Below, piece after piece: positions 9,077 to 16,902 of a DNA stretch of 62,332 nt (position 1 is its first letter; the number at the start of each line of letters is the position of its first letter). The notes beneath the pieces were generated by a model, which saw nothing but the letters and a program-made list of their open reading frames with translations, did not search any database and was not told where the DNA came from. This DNA is from an uncultured beta proteobacterium (GTDB lineage: Bacteria; Pseudomonadota; Gammaproteobacteria; Burkholderiales; Burkholderiaceae_C), in the NCBI GenBank assembly GCA_903853895.1, contig CAINUX010000145.1, positions 1 to 62,332 on the forward strand. The letters run 5' to 3'. A program made the position numbers and the translations under genes.

Positions 9077-10048
9077 TTACCACTCAGTACGCAGTTTTAT
9101 GGCAACTTGCTGGTATTGGTTGTCGAACATGGGTATCGTCGATTGGCTGCGAACAAAGCTGTATTCCAGCCGCACTGTCTGACGGGCCGTCAATGCGCGC
9201 TCGACAGACACATCTAACCCCACAGATTGATCGGCCCGCATCGGGTCTTCGGGGAATACCTGCGCATCAAAGCGGGTCGTCCGCCAGTTGGCTCCGGCAG
9301 ACCAGTTGGTTTCTCCCCAGTTCCATTGCATCGAGGCCGATACCATCGTGCTTCTGTGGGACAGTTCTTCGAATCCGTTCGCATTCTGCTCACGTGCCAG
9401 GTGAATGGCCACGTCGACTGACTGCAATGCGGGATGGGGTTTTTCCCAGTGTCTTTGAAGCATCATGGACGAACTGCTTGCATCAAGGTCTATAAGTTCA
9501 CCAGGATGTTTGTACGTTCCCAGGTCGGCAACGAACGCCCAGTGGCTGCCTTCGGGGTGCGGCAGGGTCCAGTCCACTTGCGTACCGAAGGTTTCACGAA
9601 ATGGCCGACCCGCCACGGTAATCTGTTGAAGCGACAGGCCCCATCCCAGATTAGCCGCTCCAAAAGGCAAATGAAATGCCGGTTGGAAGGATGCCATCGT
9701 GAAGTCAAAGTCAGGGTTGCCTGGGGAGCGCTTGGCAAGGGCGTTTGCCGCGATGGAAACATTCCACGCATTGCCAAACGTCCAGTTGGTGAATCCCTGG
9801 AGTCCCACGCTTGCGTGCGCGCCGTGCAGGCGCTGCAGACCATCAATGCTGATGAACTCGCCCTGTGGCGACAAACGAATAAGAGGCGCGGTTTGCGATT
9901 CGTAGCCCCAGCCTAGTTCTGCTGAAAGCTGAGAGGGGGGGGGCGGTTCGTCGGCATGTACCGTTGTAACCGCCAGCACACTCAAAGCTACCAAGCAGAG
10001 TGATAAACCAGGGCGACGCACAGTGGTTGCAATACGCTTAAGCACCAC
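9077..10048 (-). CDS. Putative outer-membrane beta-barrel protein
   Basis: About 324 residues. A signal peptide (hydrophobic core LSLCLVALSVLAVTTVHA) precedes a mature chain of alternating polar and aromatic segments (VGLQGFTNWTFG, AANLGWGLSLQQ, MVSASMQWNWGETNWSAG) and ends LRTEW, with the terminal aromatic residue expected of barrel proteins. The C-terminal pattern (RLEYSFVRSQSTIPMFDN) reminds me of the Slam/DUF560 barrel, but this is a weak resemblance and no TPR domain is present. No ATG exists; the start is probably GTG at 10048 or 10045, overlapping the stop of the upstream small gene, which implies translational coupling. Partner or cargo unknown. Confidence 0.65.
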   Translation of the reverse strand: MVLKRIATTVRRPGLSLCLVALSVLAVTTVHADEPPPPSQLSAELGWGYESQTAPLIRLSPQGEFISIDGLQRLHGAHASVGLQGFTNWTFGNAWNVSIAANALAKRSPGNPDFDFTMASFQPAFHLPFGAANLGWGLSLQQITVAGRPFRETFGTQVDWTLPHPEGSHWAFVADLGTYKHPGELIDLDASSSSMMLQRHWEKPHPALQSVDVAIHLAREQNANGFEELSHRSTMVSASMQWNWGETNWSAGANWRTTRFDAQVFPEDPMRADQSVGLDVSVERALTARQTVRLEYSFVRSQSTIPMFDNQYQQVAIKLRTEW

Positions 10049-10244
10049 TCTTGCGGCAAACCTGTTTGTGCACTTGGCTGCCGGTTGTTGGGTCGGAAGA
10101 CACGAGCACCCAATAGCACTTGACACCGTGGCCCATGCTGCGGGTGTTGCCGGCGGATGCGCTGACAGGTGCCAACAGCAGTGCTGCAGCCAATGAAGCG
10201 AACGCAACGCTAGATGACAAAACGAGATGGATGGATTTGGACAT
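10038..10244 (-). CDS. Small secreted two-cysteine protein, paralogue 3
   Basis: 68 residues with a signal peptide (hydrophobic stretch then PVSASA), a GHGVKC block, a longer middle loop containing DPTTG, and the end KQVCRKSGA. The cysteine positions and both flanking blocks match paralogues 1 and 2, but the signal peptide has diverged. The start is preceded by GGAGAATTCC. Its TAA overlaps the probable GTG start of the barrel gene, so the two form one translational unit. A perfect palindrome lies 179 bp upstream of its start. Confidence 0.75.
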   Translation of the reverse strand: MSKSIHLVLSSSVAFASLAAALLLAPVSASAGNTRSMGHGVKCYWVLVSSDPTTGSQVHKQVCRKSGA

Positions 10245-10394
10245 GGAATTCTCCGGTCAGTGTGATGTTGATGGTCTATCGCGAGTCGTTATCCACTGCG
10301 ACGTCTACCTATCAGCACGGACCGTGCCACCAAAACTCCTCAATGAAATCAAAGACTTACCGCGGGCATGAGGATGAAGTGGGTGAGTTTGGGT

Positions 10395-10423
10395 CATATC
10401 CCCCAATTGAATTGGGGGATATG
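10395..10423. promoter_or_regulatory. Perfect 29-bp palindrome upstream of third small gene
   Basis: CATATCCCCCAATT, a central G, then the exact reverse complement. It lies 179 bp upstream of the start at 10244, the same position as the imperfect sites in front of the other two paralogues. The even symmetry and the C5/G5 blocks suit a dimeric regulator. It sits just past the end of a decayed glutamate-synthase-like gene, so the site does not belong to that gene. Confidence 0.7.
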
Positions 10424-10436
10424 CCGAAGACATGCA

Positions 10437-10651
10437 TTGTGTGAGGATCAGCTGGGCCAGTGACTTGACCATATGGTCGGAGGTGCGGCGCACGTTGTGG
10501 TGGGCTGTAATCTGGGTAGGGTGGCTGACACCGGTGGCCTGCACCATTTCCTGCAAGGCATACAACGTATGCTGGTGAAAGTTGTACCCGCGTCGCGCCT
10601 TGTCAGGGACGACCAGACCAGGGACTTCTGGCGTTGCGGGTCAGTAGTCAA
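10437..10651 (-). pseudogene. Remnant of FMN-binding glutamate-synthase-related protein
   Basis: Two minus-strand frames together give the C-terminal block DPQRQKSL, then VVPDKARRGYNF, then LYALQEMVQATGVSHPTQIT and AHHNVRRTSDH, typical of the glutamate synthase large-subunit-like family. The frames are joined by a 5-bp tandem duplication (CTGGTC followed by an extra TGGTC before GTCCC), which breaks the gene. The catalytic N-terminal part is missing. The stretch 10652-10823 holds nothing I can identify. Confidence 0.72.
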
Positions 10652-10823
10652 GGATAAGCCTTTCAACCACATCAAGGCCGGTATCGCACTTTTGATCAGT
10701 CGCCAATCCACGTGAAAACTCTCGCGATGAATGCCTCTTTGGCGAGGCTCCACCAAAAACGCGCCCAAAGGCAGGGTCATTTGCGGTAGGCCGCGCAGGT
10801 CGAACCCGCAGTGATCTGGGGCT

Positions 10824-13274
10824 TTACGTTCTGGTCCTGCGTGGCGGTCTGGCCTGGCCAGCCAGGCGGCAGGCGCGCCGGTAGGCCATCAGGGTCTGCT
10901 CGGCCTGGCCCAGCACGCTCTCCAACGGGTAGGGCGAGCCCGGCGACCCGTCGCCCAGGCCGCTGCTCTGGCCCGTCAGCAGCTCCAGCCCGTCGCGCAC
11001 ATGGACGGCCGTGTAGACGTGAAACAGGCCTTGCTCCACCGCATCCAGCACCCGCCGGTGCAGCATCAGGTGGCGCCGGTTGCGGTCGGGGATGAGCACG
11101 CCCTGGTGGCCGTCCAGGCCCGCGGCCTCGCAGACGCTGAACCAGCCTTCTATTTTTTCATTGATGCCGCCCACCGGCAGCACGTCGCCATGCTGGTTGA
11201 CGGCGCCGGTCACGGCAATGCCCTGGGCCAGTGCCAAGCCGGACAGCGACGACAGCACGGCGAAGAGTTCGGCACAGGAGGCCGAGTCGCCTTCCACGCC
11301 GTTGTATTCCTGCTCGAAGACGATGGAGGCGTTCAGCGCCAGCGGTGCGATGTGGCCAAACAGCGAGGTCAAATAGCTGTGCAGGATCAACACCCCCTTG
11401 TCGTGGATGGGACCGGACATTCGCACTTCGCGTTCGATGTTGAGCAGGCCGGTGTTGCCCGCGTGGGTGTGGGCCGTGATACGCACCGGCAGCCCGAAGC
11501 GCCAGTCACCCAAGTCCATCTGGGTCAGGCCATTGAGCTGGCCCTGGGCGGTGCCCTGCGTGGTGATCAGCTGGTCGCCCTCGGCAATGGACTCGCGCAG
11601 GCGCTGCTCCGGGTAGTCGTGGCGCAGCCGCTGTGCGGCCAGGGCCTCTTCGACATCGGAGGCCTCCACCAGCTGGTTGGCCGACGGGCCGGAGCCTGCG
11701 CGGGCGCGGCGCAGGGCAGCACTCTCGGTCACCAGGGTCTGGCACTGCGCGAAGATGGCGCTCTGGCGGGTCTGGTCGTCCACCGCGCGGTGCGCCTCTT
11801 CCAGTACGCGGGCCACAGCCGCCGCAGAGAAGTGGGCCAGCCCCAGCTTGCGGCACAGGTGCGCAATTAGGATGGCGGTGCTGTTGCGGGTGTCATCACT
11901 GGCCAGAAAACTCTCGGCAAAGTCCACCTTGACCTGAAACCGGCGGGCGAATTCGGGATCACCTTCCTGGATGGCGTAGTACTCCTCGACCGAGCCTATC
12001 AGCACGATTTTGACGTTGGCATCCACCGCCTCGGGCTCCAGCGATTGGGACGGCATGGGCATCAGCGCCGTGCCCTGTTCCTCGATCTGGACCCGGCCGC
12101 TGCGCAAGTAGCGGCGCAATTTTTCCCAGACCAGCTCGTCGGCCAGCAGGTCGCGCAAATGCAGCATCAGAAAGCCGCCATGCGCCTTGAGCAGGCTGCC
12201 CGCGCGGATGCGCGAGAAGTCCGTCATCAGCACGTCTTCCTCGGCCTGGTATTCGATGGCGCCAAACATGGCCCGGAACGTCGGGTTCTGCTCGACGATG
12301 ACCGGCGCGCCACTGCGGCCTTCGTTGTCCACCACCACGTTGACGGCGTAGCAGGCCAGCAGTTGCACCAGCGCTTCGCGGCGTTCCAGTTCACCCTCTT
12401 CGTCGTCGGTGGGGGTGAACAGCTCCAGGTGCTCCAGCACGTCGTGCAGCACCTGGTCCAGAAAGGCACCGAGCTTGACCGAGTCCTTGATCTGCTTCTT
12501 CAGGCTGACGCGGATGTCCTGCAGCTCATGGTCCAGCAGCGGCTTGACGCTCTGGCGGCGCAGGGCGGCCAGGGCTTCGTTCATCACACGCTCCAGCGGC
12601 CGGGTCTTGTCCAGAAAGCGTGCGATCTCGGTGCGTAGTTCCTGCTCGGCCTTGTCGATCTCGATGCGCTGGTCCTTGGGCAGGGCGCGGGCTTCGCCCT
12701 CGGTCAATGCGTGCCCGGCGTCGCCGATCAGTGTGAAGACCAGATGGCCGGATTCGCGGAACAGTGTGAAGTGGCGGGCCTCCGCAAAGGCGTCCAGCTC
12801 GGCATAGGCCTTGGCCTCTTCGACCTTGTAGGCGGATACGATGCGCGCGCTCTCGGCCTTGAAGTCTTCGCTGTTCAGGCGCAGCGGAATTTCAGTTTGT
12901 AGTGTGCGCGTCAGGGTCACCATCAGTTGGCGCAGCTGGCGGCCCTGGCCTGCGGGCATGCGCAGGGCGCGCGGGCGCTCGGGGGAATCAAAGTTGTGCA
13001 GGTAGCACAGGTCGGGCGGAACCGAGCGGCCTACGGCAACCGCCTGCATCAGCTGCAGCAGCAGTGACGAGCGGCCACTGCCCACCTCGCCCAGCACAAA
13101 CAAGTTGTAGTCGGCTTGCTCCATGGCCAGCCCAAAGCGCGCGGCCTGTTCGGCACGCTCCTGGCCGATCCAGGGCAGCGTGTGATCCAACAGCTCGGAG
13201 GTGTCGGCAAAACCCAGCGCATCCGTCGCGATGCAGAGGCGCAATTGCGCTCGGGTCAGGCGGGCGGCGGTCAT
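10824..13274 (-). CDS. Lon-like ATP-dependent protease
   Basis: 816 residues. The N-terminal half is an AAA-type region with a Walker-A-like GEVGSGRSSLL near residue 60 and a long helical insertion (EEAKAYAELDAFAEARHF onwards). The C-terminal third is a Lon S16 protease domain: Ser664 in EGDSASCAELF and Lys707 in VGGINEKIEGW, 43 residues apart as in E. coli Lon. The overall layout is that of the proteobacterial Lon-related proteins without the classical LON substrate domain. The Walker A has R where most have K (GSGRSS), so ATPase activity could be altered. It lies immediately downstream of pilU on the same strand, 14 bp apart, so probably co-transcribed. Confidence 0.9.
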   Translation of the reverse strand: MTAARLTRAQLRLCIATDALGFADTSELLDHTLPWIGQERAEQAARFGLAMEQADYNLFVLGEVGSGRSSLLLQLMQAVAVGRSVPPDLCYLHNFDSPERPRALRMPAGQGRQLRQLMVTLTRTLQTEIPLRLNSEDFKAESARIVSAYKVEEAKAYAELDAFAEARHFTLFRESGHLVFTLIGDAGHALTEGEARALPKDQRIEIDKAEQELRTEIARFLDKTRPLERVMNEALAALRRQSVKPLLDHELQDIRVSLKKQIKDSVKLGAFLDQVLHDVLEHLELFTPTDDEEGELERREALVQLLACYAVNVVVDNEGRSGAPVIVEQNPTFRAMFGAIEYQAEEDVLMTDFSRIRAGSLLKAHGGFLMLHLRDLLADELVWEKLRRYLRSGRVQIEEQGTALMPMPSQSLEPEAVDANVKIVLIGSVEEYYAIQEGDPEFARRFQVKVDFAESFLASDDTRNSTAILIAHLCRKLGLAHFSAAAVARVLEEAHRAVDDQTRQSAIFAQCQTLVTESAALRRARAGSGPSANQLVEASDVEEALAAQRLRHDYPEQRLRESIAEGDQLITTQGTAQGQLNGLTQMDLGDWRFGLPVRITAHTHAGNTGLLNIEREVRMSGPIHDKGVLILHSYLTSLFGHIAPLALNASIVFEQEYNGVEGDSASCAELFAVLSSLSGLALAQGIAVTGAVNQHGDVLPVGGINEKIEGWFSVCEAAGLDGHQGVLIPDRNRRHLMLHRRVLDAVEQGLFHVYTAVHVRDGLELLTGQSSGLGDGSPGSPYPLESVLGQAEQTLMAYRRACRLAGQARPPRRTRT

Positions 13275-13288
13275 ACGAAGACGCGAGC

Positions 13289-14371
13289 TCAGTGCGGATC
13301 GCTGGAAGAATGCAGACGCATGCGCAGACCCAGGTCGGTGTGGGAATCCGCGTTCGCCAGGGCAACCTCTTTTTCGATCAGACCGCGCTGGTACAGCTCC
13401 AGCAGCGACTGGTCAAAACTGTGCGTGCCCATGACGCTGGTTTTTTCCAGCGACTGGCGCAGATCGTCTTCCATGCCACGCTGGATCAGGTCGCCCACAT
13501 GGGCCGATTGCAGCAGCACTTCGGTGGCCAGCGCCCGACCACCCGATTTGGCGGGCAACAGCCGTTGCGCCACGATGGCGGTCAAATTCAGCGAAAGGTC
13601 CATGCGCAACTGCGGGTGGGCCGACTCGGGGAAGAAATTCAGGATGCGCTTGATGGCCTGGCTGGCGTTGCTGGCATGCAGCGTGGAGACGCACAGGTGG
13701 CCGGTCTCGGCGTAGGCGATGGCGTGCTGCATGGTCTCCTGGTCCCGAATTTCGCCAATCATGATCATGTCCGGGGCCTGGCGCATGGCATTGCGCAACG
13801 CGTTGGAGAAGCTGTGGGTGTCGACGCCGACCTCGCGCTGGTCGACGGTGGACAGCCCATGGCGGAACAGGTATTCAATCGGATCTTCCACGGTGAGGAT
13901 GTGGCCGCTTTGGTGCATGGCGCGGTAGTCGACCATGGAGGCCAGCGTTGTCGTCTTGCCCGAGCCGGCCGCACCAATCACCAGAATCAGGCCACGTGGT
14001 TTCATCGCCAGCTCCCGCACGACAGGCGGCAGCCCCAAGGTGTCAAATGTAGGGATCTTGCTGCGCACCAGCCGAGCCACCATGCCGGTTTCGCGGCGCT
14101 GCTTGTAGACGTTGAGCCGGAAGCGCCCGATGCCCTGCGGCGAATAGGCCATATTGCACTCCAGCGTGCGCTCAAAGTCGGCAATGGCCTGGGGTGACAT
14201 GGCTGAATAGGCCAGATGGTGGACCTGGCCGACCTGCAAGGCCGACAGGGGCAATGCCTGCACGATGCCATCCACCTTGACCTGGGGTGGTGCGCCCGTG
14301 GTCAGGAACAGGTCCGACGCGTTGCACTCGACCACCATGCGCAACAGTGCGGGTAAATCGTAGTTTTCCAT
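13289..14371 (-). CDS. pilU: Type IV pilus retraction ATPase, PilT/PilU family
   Basis: 360-residue cytoplasmic hexameric ATPase that powers pilus retraction. Walker A is IGAAGSGKTTTLASM, followed by an Asp box (ILTVEDPIEYLF), Walker B (APDMIMIGEIRDQETM) and a His box (AYAETGHLCVSTLHASNA). The N-terminus (LPALLRMVVECNASDLFLTT) and the acidic, less conserved C-terminus fit PilU better than PilT. pilT itself is not in the window. It heads a unit with the Lon-like protease gene. Family certain, the PilU rather than PilT call likely. Confidence 0.88.
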   Translation of the reverse strand: MENYDLPALLRMVVECNASDLFLTTGAPPQVKVDGIVQALPLSALQVGQVHHLAYSAMSPQAIADFERTLECNMAYSPQGIGRFRLNVYKQRRETGMVARLVRSKIPTFDTLGLPPVVRELAMKPRGLILVIGAAGSGKTTTLASMVDYRAMHQSGHILTVEDPIEYLFRHGLSTVDQREVGVDTHSFSNALRNAMRQAPDMIMIGEIRDQETMQHAIAYAETGHLCVSTLHASNASQAIKRILNFFPESAHPQLRMDLSLNLTAIVAQRLLPAKSGGRALATEVLLQSAHVGDLIQRGMEDDLRQSLEKTSVMGTHSFDQSLLELYQRGLIEKEVALANADSHTDLGLRMRLHSSSDPH

Positions 14372-14464
14372 GGCTATCTCTCCTTGGATGGGTCACTCGA
14401 CGCTCTATCGTCATAGTAGGCCCGCGCTAGCGGCTTGGCTAGCGGCTACCGCGCAAAGCTTGAC

Positions 14465-15772
14465 CTATGGCAAAGACCCGCAAGCCCACCCGCTGCGCAC
14501 CGCGCCTTCCAGCGTGGCCGGGTAGGGGCCGGCCACATAGTCGCCTGCGGCCAGCAGGCCGGGCGCGATCTGCTGGGACGGGCGTTGCAGCAGGGGCGTG
14601 CAGGCAAAGGTGGCCTGCTTTTCCACCACCGTTTGGACCACCTGGAGCGGCCCCAGGCCCAGTTGCTGGAGTTGGCTGGCGGCTTGTGCCAGCACGGCGG
14701 CCTGCAGTTCTTCGCGGCTGCCCGCGCTGGCGCTGACCACAAAGGCCAGCAACCCTTGCGGGGCGCCGAGTTGGCCCCGGTCGAAGACGAACTGCGCAGG
14801 TGCATCTGGCGTGGCGCGTAGCGCCAGCATGGAGTGGGGCAGGCGTGCCTGATGCGCCCAGGCATAGACCGTGGCGATCGCTTCAAAGCGCAGCGCGGAA
14901 GCGGTGGCGGCCCAGCTCCGCAAGTCGGATGCTATTGATTCAGGAGCGGTTGAAGCATATTCAACGAGGGCTAGAGCCGAATTTGATGATGAGCTTGCCC
15001 AGATAACGCGGTCAAAGGCCTGCCCGTTCAGAAGCCAGTGGGGTGCATGCCAGCGCAGCTGTTGGATGCGCTGACCCGTATGCACCTGGCCACCACGCTG
15101 GGTGATCCACTGCGCGGCGGCCTGCGGAAACAGCGCCGTCAAATCGGTGCGCGGCAGCAGCAGGTGCGAGCCTCCGCGCACGCCAAACAGCGAGTCCTTC
15201 ATGACCCGCAGGAAGACGGTGGCACTGGCCTGTTCGGCGGGGGTGTTGAGCGCCGAGACGCACAGGGGCTCGATCAGTTCGTGCAGCACGCGCGGTGCTA
15301 TGCCGGCGCACAACTGGGCCACGGACAGTTCGGGCGCGCAGGCAAAGCCGGCCAATTGCCAGCCCAGCGATGCGCGAATCAGAGACCACCGCTCGCCCCA
15401 GCTCCAGCCGCGTGCCGTGGCGATAGCTGCGATAGCGTCCAACGGCGCAGGCCACCGTGCCGCGCAGGCGGGCGTCTGCAGGCCACTGCCATCGGGAAAG
15501 GGCAGGGCCAGGGGGCAGCGCAGCAGGGCGGTGTCAGGGTTCACGCCCACTAGGCGCATCAGGCGCAGGGTCTCGGTGTAGGCGCCAATCAGGATGTGCT
15601 GGCCGTTGTCCAGCGTGACCGCCGTGCCATCGGGCAGTGTGGCACCCAACGCACGTGCCCGCCCGCCCAGCGTGCGCGAGGCTTCGAACACCGTGACGCT
15701 GTGGCCCGATTCGCACGCCGCGACCGCCGCCGCCATGCCGGCCCAGCCGGCGCCAACAATTCCTATCTTCAC
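14465..15772 (-). CDS. hpnE: Hydroxysqualene dehydroxylase
   Basis: FAD-dependent amine-oxidase-like enzyme that reduces hydroxysqualene to squalene, third step of the HpnCDE route to hopanoid precursors. The N-terminal dinucleotide-binding motif is VKIGIVGAGWAGMAAAVAAC. I place the start at GTG 15772 because residues further upstream (MYYAAPRGGPRGLG) are encoded by a GC-rich repeat rather than by conserved sequence; a start at 15835 is formally possible. An in-frame dispersed repeat at 14931-14974 adds ALALVEYASTAPESIA in the middle of the protein. It is the last gene of hpnC-hpnD-hpnE. Confidence 0.9.
   Translation of the reverse strand: MKIGIVGAGWAGMAAAVAACESGHSVTVFEASRTLGGRARALGATLPDGTAVTLDNGQHILIGAYTETLRLMRLVGVNPDTALLRCPLALPFPDGSGLQTPACAARWPAPLDAIAAIATARGWSWGERWSLIRASLGWQLAGFACAPELSVAQLCAGIAPRVLHELIEPLCVSALNTPAEQASATVFLRVMKDSLFGVRGGSHLLLPRTDLTALFPQAAAQWITQRGGQVHTGQRIQQLRWHAPHWLLNGQAFDRVIWASSSSNSALALVEYASTAPESIASDLRSWAATASALRFEAIATVYAWAHQARLPHSMLALRATPDAPAQFVFDRGQLGAPQGLLAFVVSASAGSREELQAAVLAQAASQLQQLGLGPLQVVQTVVEKQATFACTPLLQRPSQQIAPGLLAAGDYVAGPYPATLEGAVRSGWACGSLP
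14931..14974 (-). repeat. 44-46 bp dispersed repeat, copy 2 (inside hpnE)
   Basis: Minus-strand reading begins CTAGCCCTCGTTGAATAT and ends AATAGC. It is translated in hpnE as ALALVEYASTAPESIA, the same frame used by the copies in nadE and in the malonyl-CoA decarboxylase gene. Confidence 0.85.
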
Positions 15773-15785
15773 GGGTCGAGCGGCG

Positions 15786-15857
15786 CTGGGCCGCCCCAAG
15801 CCGCGAGGGCCCCCTCGGGGGGCAGCGTAGTACACGCAGTGACAAGCGTGGGGGCCA
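15786..15857. repeat. GC-rich hairpin repeat between hpnD and hpnE
   Basis: Contains GCCGCCCCAAGCCGCGAG, then GGCCCCCTCGGGGGGC (a strong hairpin), then CAGCGTAGTACACGCAG and AAGCGTGGGGGCC. I recognise this style of element as frequent in Comamonadaceae. It extends the hpnE frame artificially upstream. A short related piece (CCCCCGAGGGGCTGCG) lies near 21027. Confidence 0.65.
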
Positions 15858-15860
15858 TGT

Positions 15861-16700
15861 CTACATTCTTCCCAGGGCTTGCACCTTCCACGCCAGCCAC
15901 ATCTTGCGCAGCGGCGTGAGGTGGATGCGCTGGTGCAGCACCTGGAAGTTGTCGGCCTCGATCTCGCGCAGCAGGGCGCGGTAGATGCTGGCCATCATCA
16001 GGCCGGGCTTTTGCGCCCGCCGATCCTGGTCCGGCAGCAGGGCCAGTGCTTCGTCGTAGAGCGAGTGGGCGCGCTGGGCCTGGAACTGCATCAGGGCGGT
16101 GAAGCGGTCCGAATAGGTGCGCTGCAAGATTTCGTTGGCCTTCACATCAAACTGCTTGAGTTCGTTGACTGGCAGGTAGATGCGCCCGCGCAGCGCGTCT
16201 TCACCCACGTCGCGAATGATGTTGGTCAGCTGCAGGGCCTGGCCCAGTTTGTGGGCGTAGTCCGTGGTCTGTGGCTGGGTCTGGCCAAAAATGCGGGCCG
16301 CTACCTCGCCCACCACGCCGGCCACCAGATGGCAGTAGCGCTGCAGGTTGGGGTAGTCCAAGTAGCGGGTCTGGGTCAGGTCCATCTGGCAGCCTTCGAT
16401 GACGGCCTGCAGCTGACGCTGCTCGATGCCAAACTCCGCCGTCAGCGGCATCAGCGCCTGCATCACCGGATGGCTAGGCTGGCCGGCAAAGGACTTGGCC
16501 ACTTCGGACTGCCACCAGGCCAACTTGGTTTGGGCCACGCTGGCATCCACCATGTCGTCCACCACGTCGTCGACCTCGCGGCAGAAGGCGTAGAAGGCGG
16601 TGATGGCGGCGCGCTTGGGGGCTGGCAGGAACAAAAAGGCGTAGTAGAAGCTGCTGCCCGAGGCGGCGGCTTTTTGCTGGACGTATTGCGCGGGATTCAT
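15861..16700 (-). CDS. hpnD: Presqualene diphosphate synthase
   Basis: 279-residue trans-isoprenyl diphosphate synthase joining two farnesyl diphosphates into presqualene diphosphate. The two Asp-rich motifs are present: CREVDDVVDDMVD near residue 40 and NIIRDVGEDALRGRIYLP near residue 155, with the flanking ALQLTNIIRDVGED typical of HpnD and phytoene synthases. No signal or membrane segment. Middle gene of hpnC-hpnD-hpnE; a 203-bp gap holding a palindromic repeat separates it from hpnC, which may affect co-transcription. Confidence 0.92.
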   Translation of the reverse strand: MNPAQYVQQKAAASGSSFYYAFLFLPAPKRAAITAFYAFCREVDDVVDDMVDASVAQTKLAWWQSEVAKSFAGQPSHPVMQALMPLTAEFGIEQRQLQAVIEGCQMDLTQTRYLDYPNLQRYCHLVAGVVGEVAARIFGQTQPQTTDYAHKLGQALQLTNIIRDVGEDALRGRIYLPVNELKQFDVKANEILQRTYSDRFTALMQFQAQRAHSLYDEALALLPDQDRRAQKPGLMMASIYRALLREIEADNFQVLHQRIHLTPLRKMWLAWKVQALGRM

Positions 16701-16773
16701 AGGAGGTTATTGTCACCCAGAGTGGGGGTGTGAATTCCGTTTGGTCGCGTCTTGTGTTGTCTCGTTGGATCAG

Positions 16774-16851
16774 GTGGGCTCCGTGTTTTGCTTCGTGTCC
16801 CCCGCCCGCTGCGCGGGCTCCTCCTTTACCTACGCAAAACACGCAGCCCAC
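16774..16851. repeat. Large palindromic element, copy 1 (hpnC-hpnD gap)
   Basis: Arms of 18 nt (16774-16791 and 16834-16851) are complementary with one mismatch: GTGGGCTCCGTGTTTTGC against GCAAAACACGCAGCCCAC. Between them is a core with CGTGTCCCCCGCCCGCTG, CGCGGGCTCCTCCTTTACC, itself holding a CCCGC/GCGGG hairpin. The core recurs at 20026-20119 with different but again complementary arms. Confidence 0.8.
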
Positions 16852-16902
16852 ACCCACCCCTTCAGCGTGCTCAGACAGAACGCACACTTACAGGAAGTTC
16901 GT

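Larger units (their letters stand above)
8599..9338. repeat. Tandem duplication unit B
   Basis: Second copy of the block at 7887-8592, containing the operator-like site at 8640, the second small gene and the 3' end of the intact barrel gene. Divergence between units indicates the duplication is not recent. Confidence 0.85.

Noticed and set aside
7887..9338. Repeats in this region considered as a CRISPR array or insertion sequence
   Set aside because: Only two large units with coding content, no short regularly spaced repeats, no cas genes, no transposase and no terminal inverted repeats; a tandem duplication explains it.
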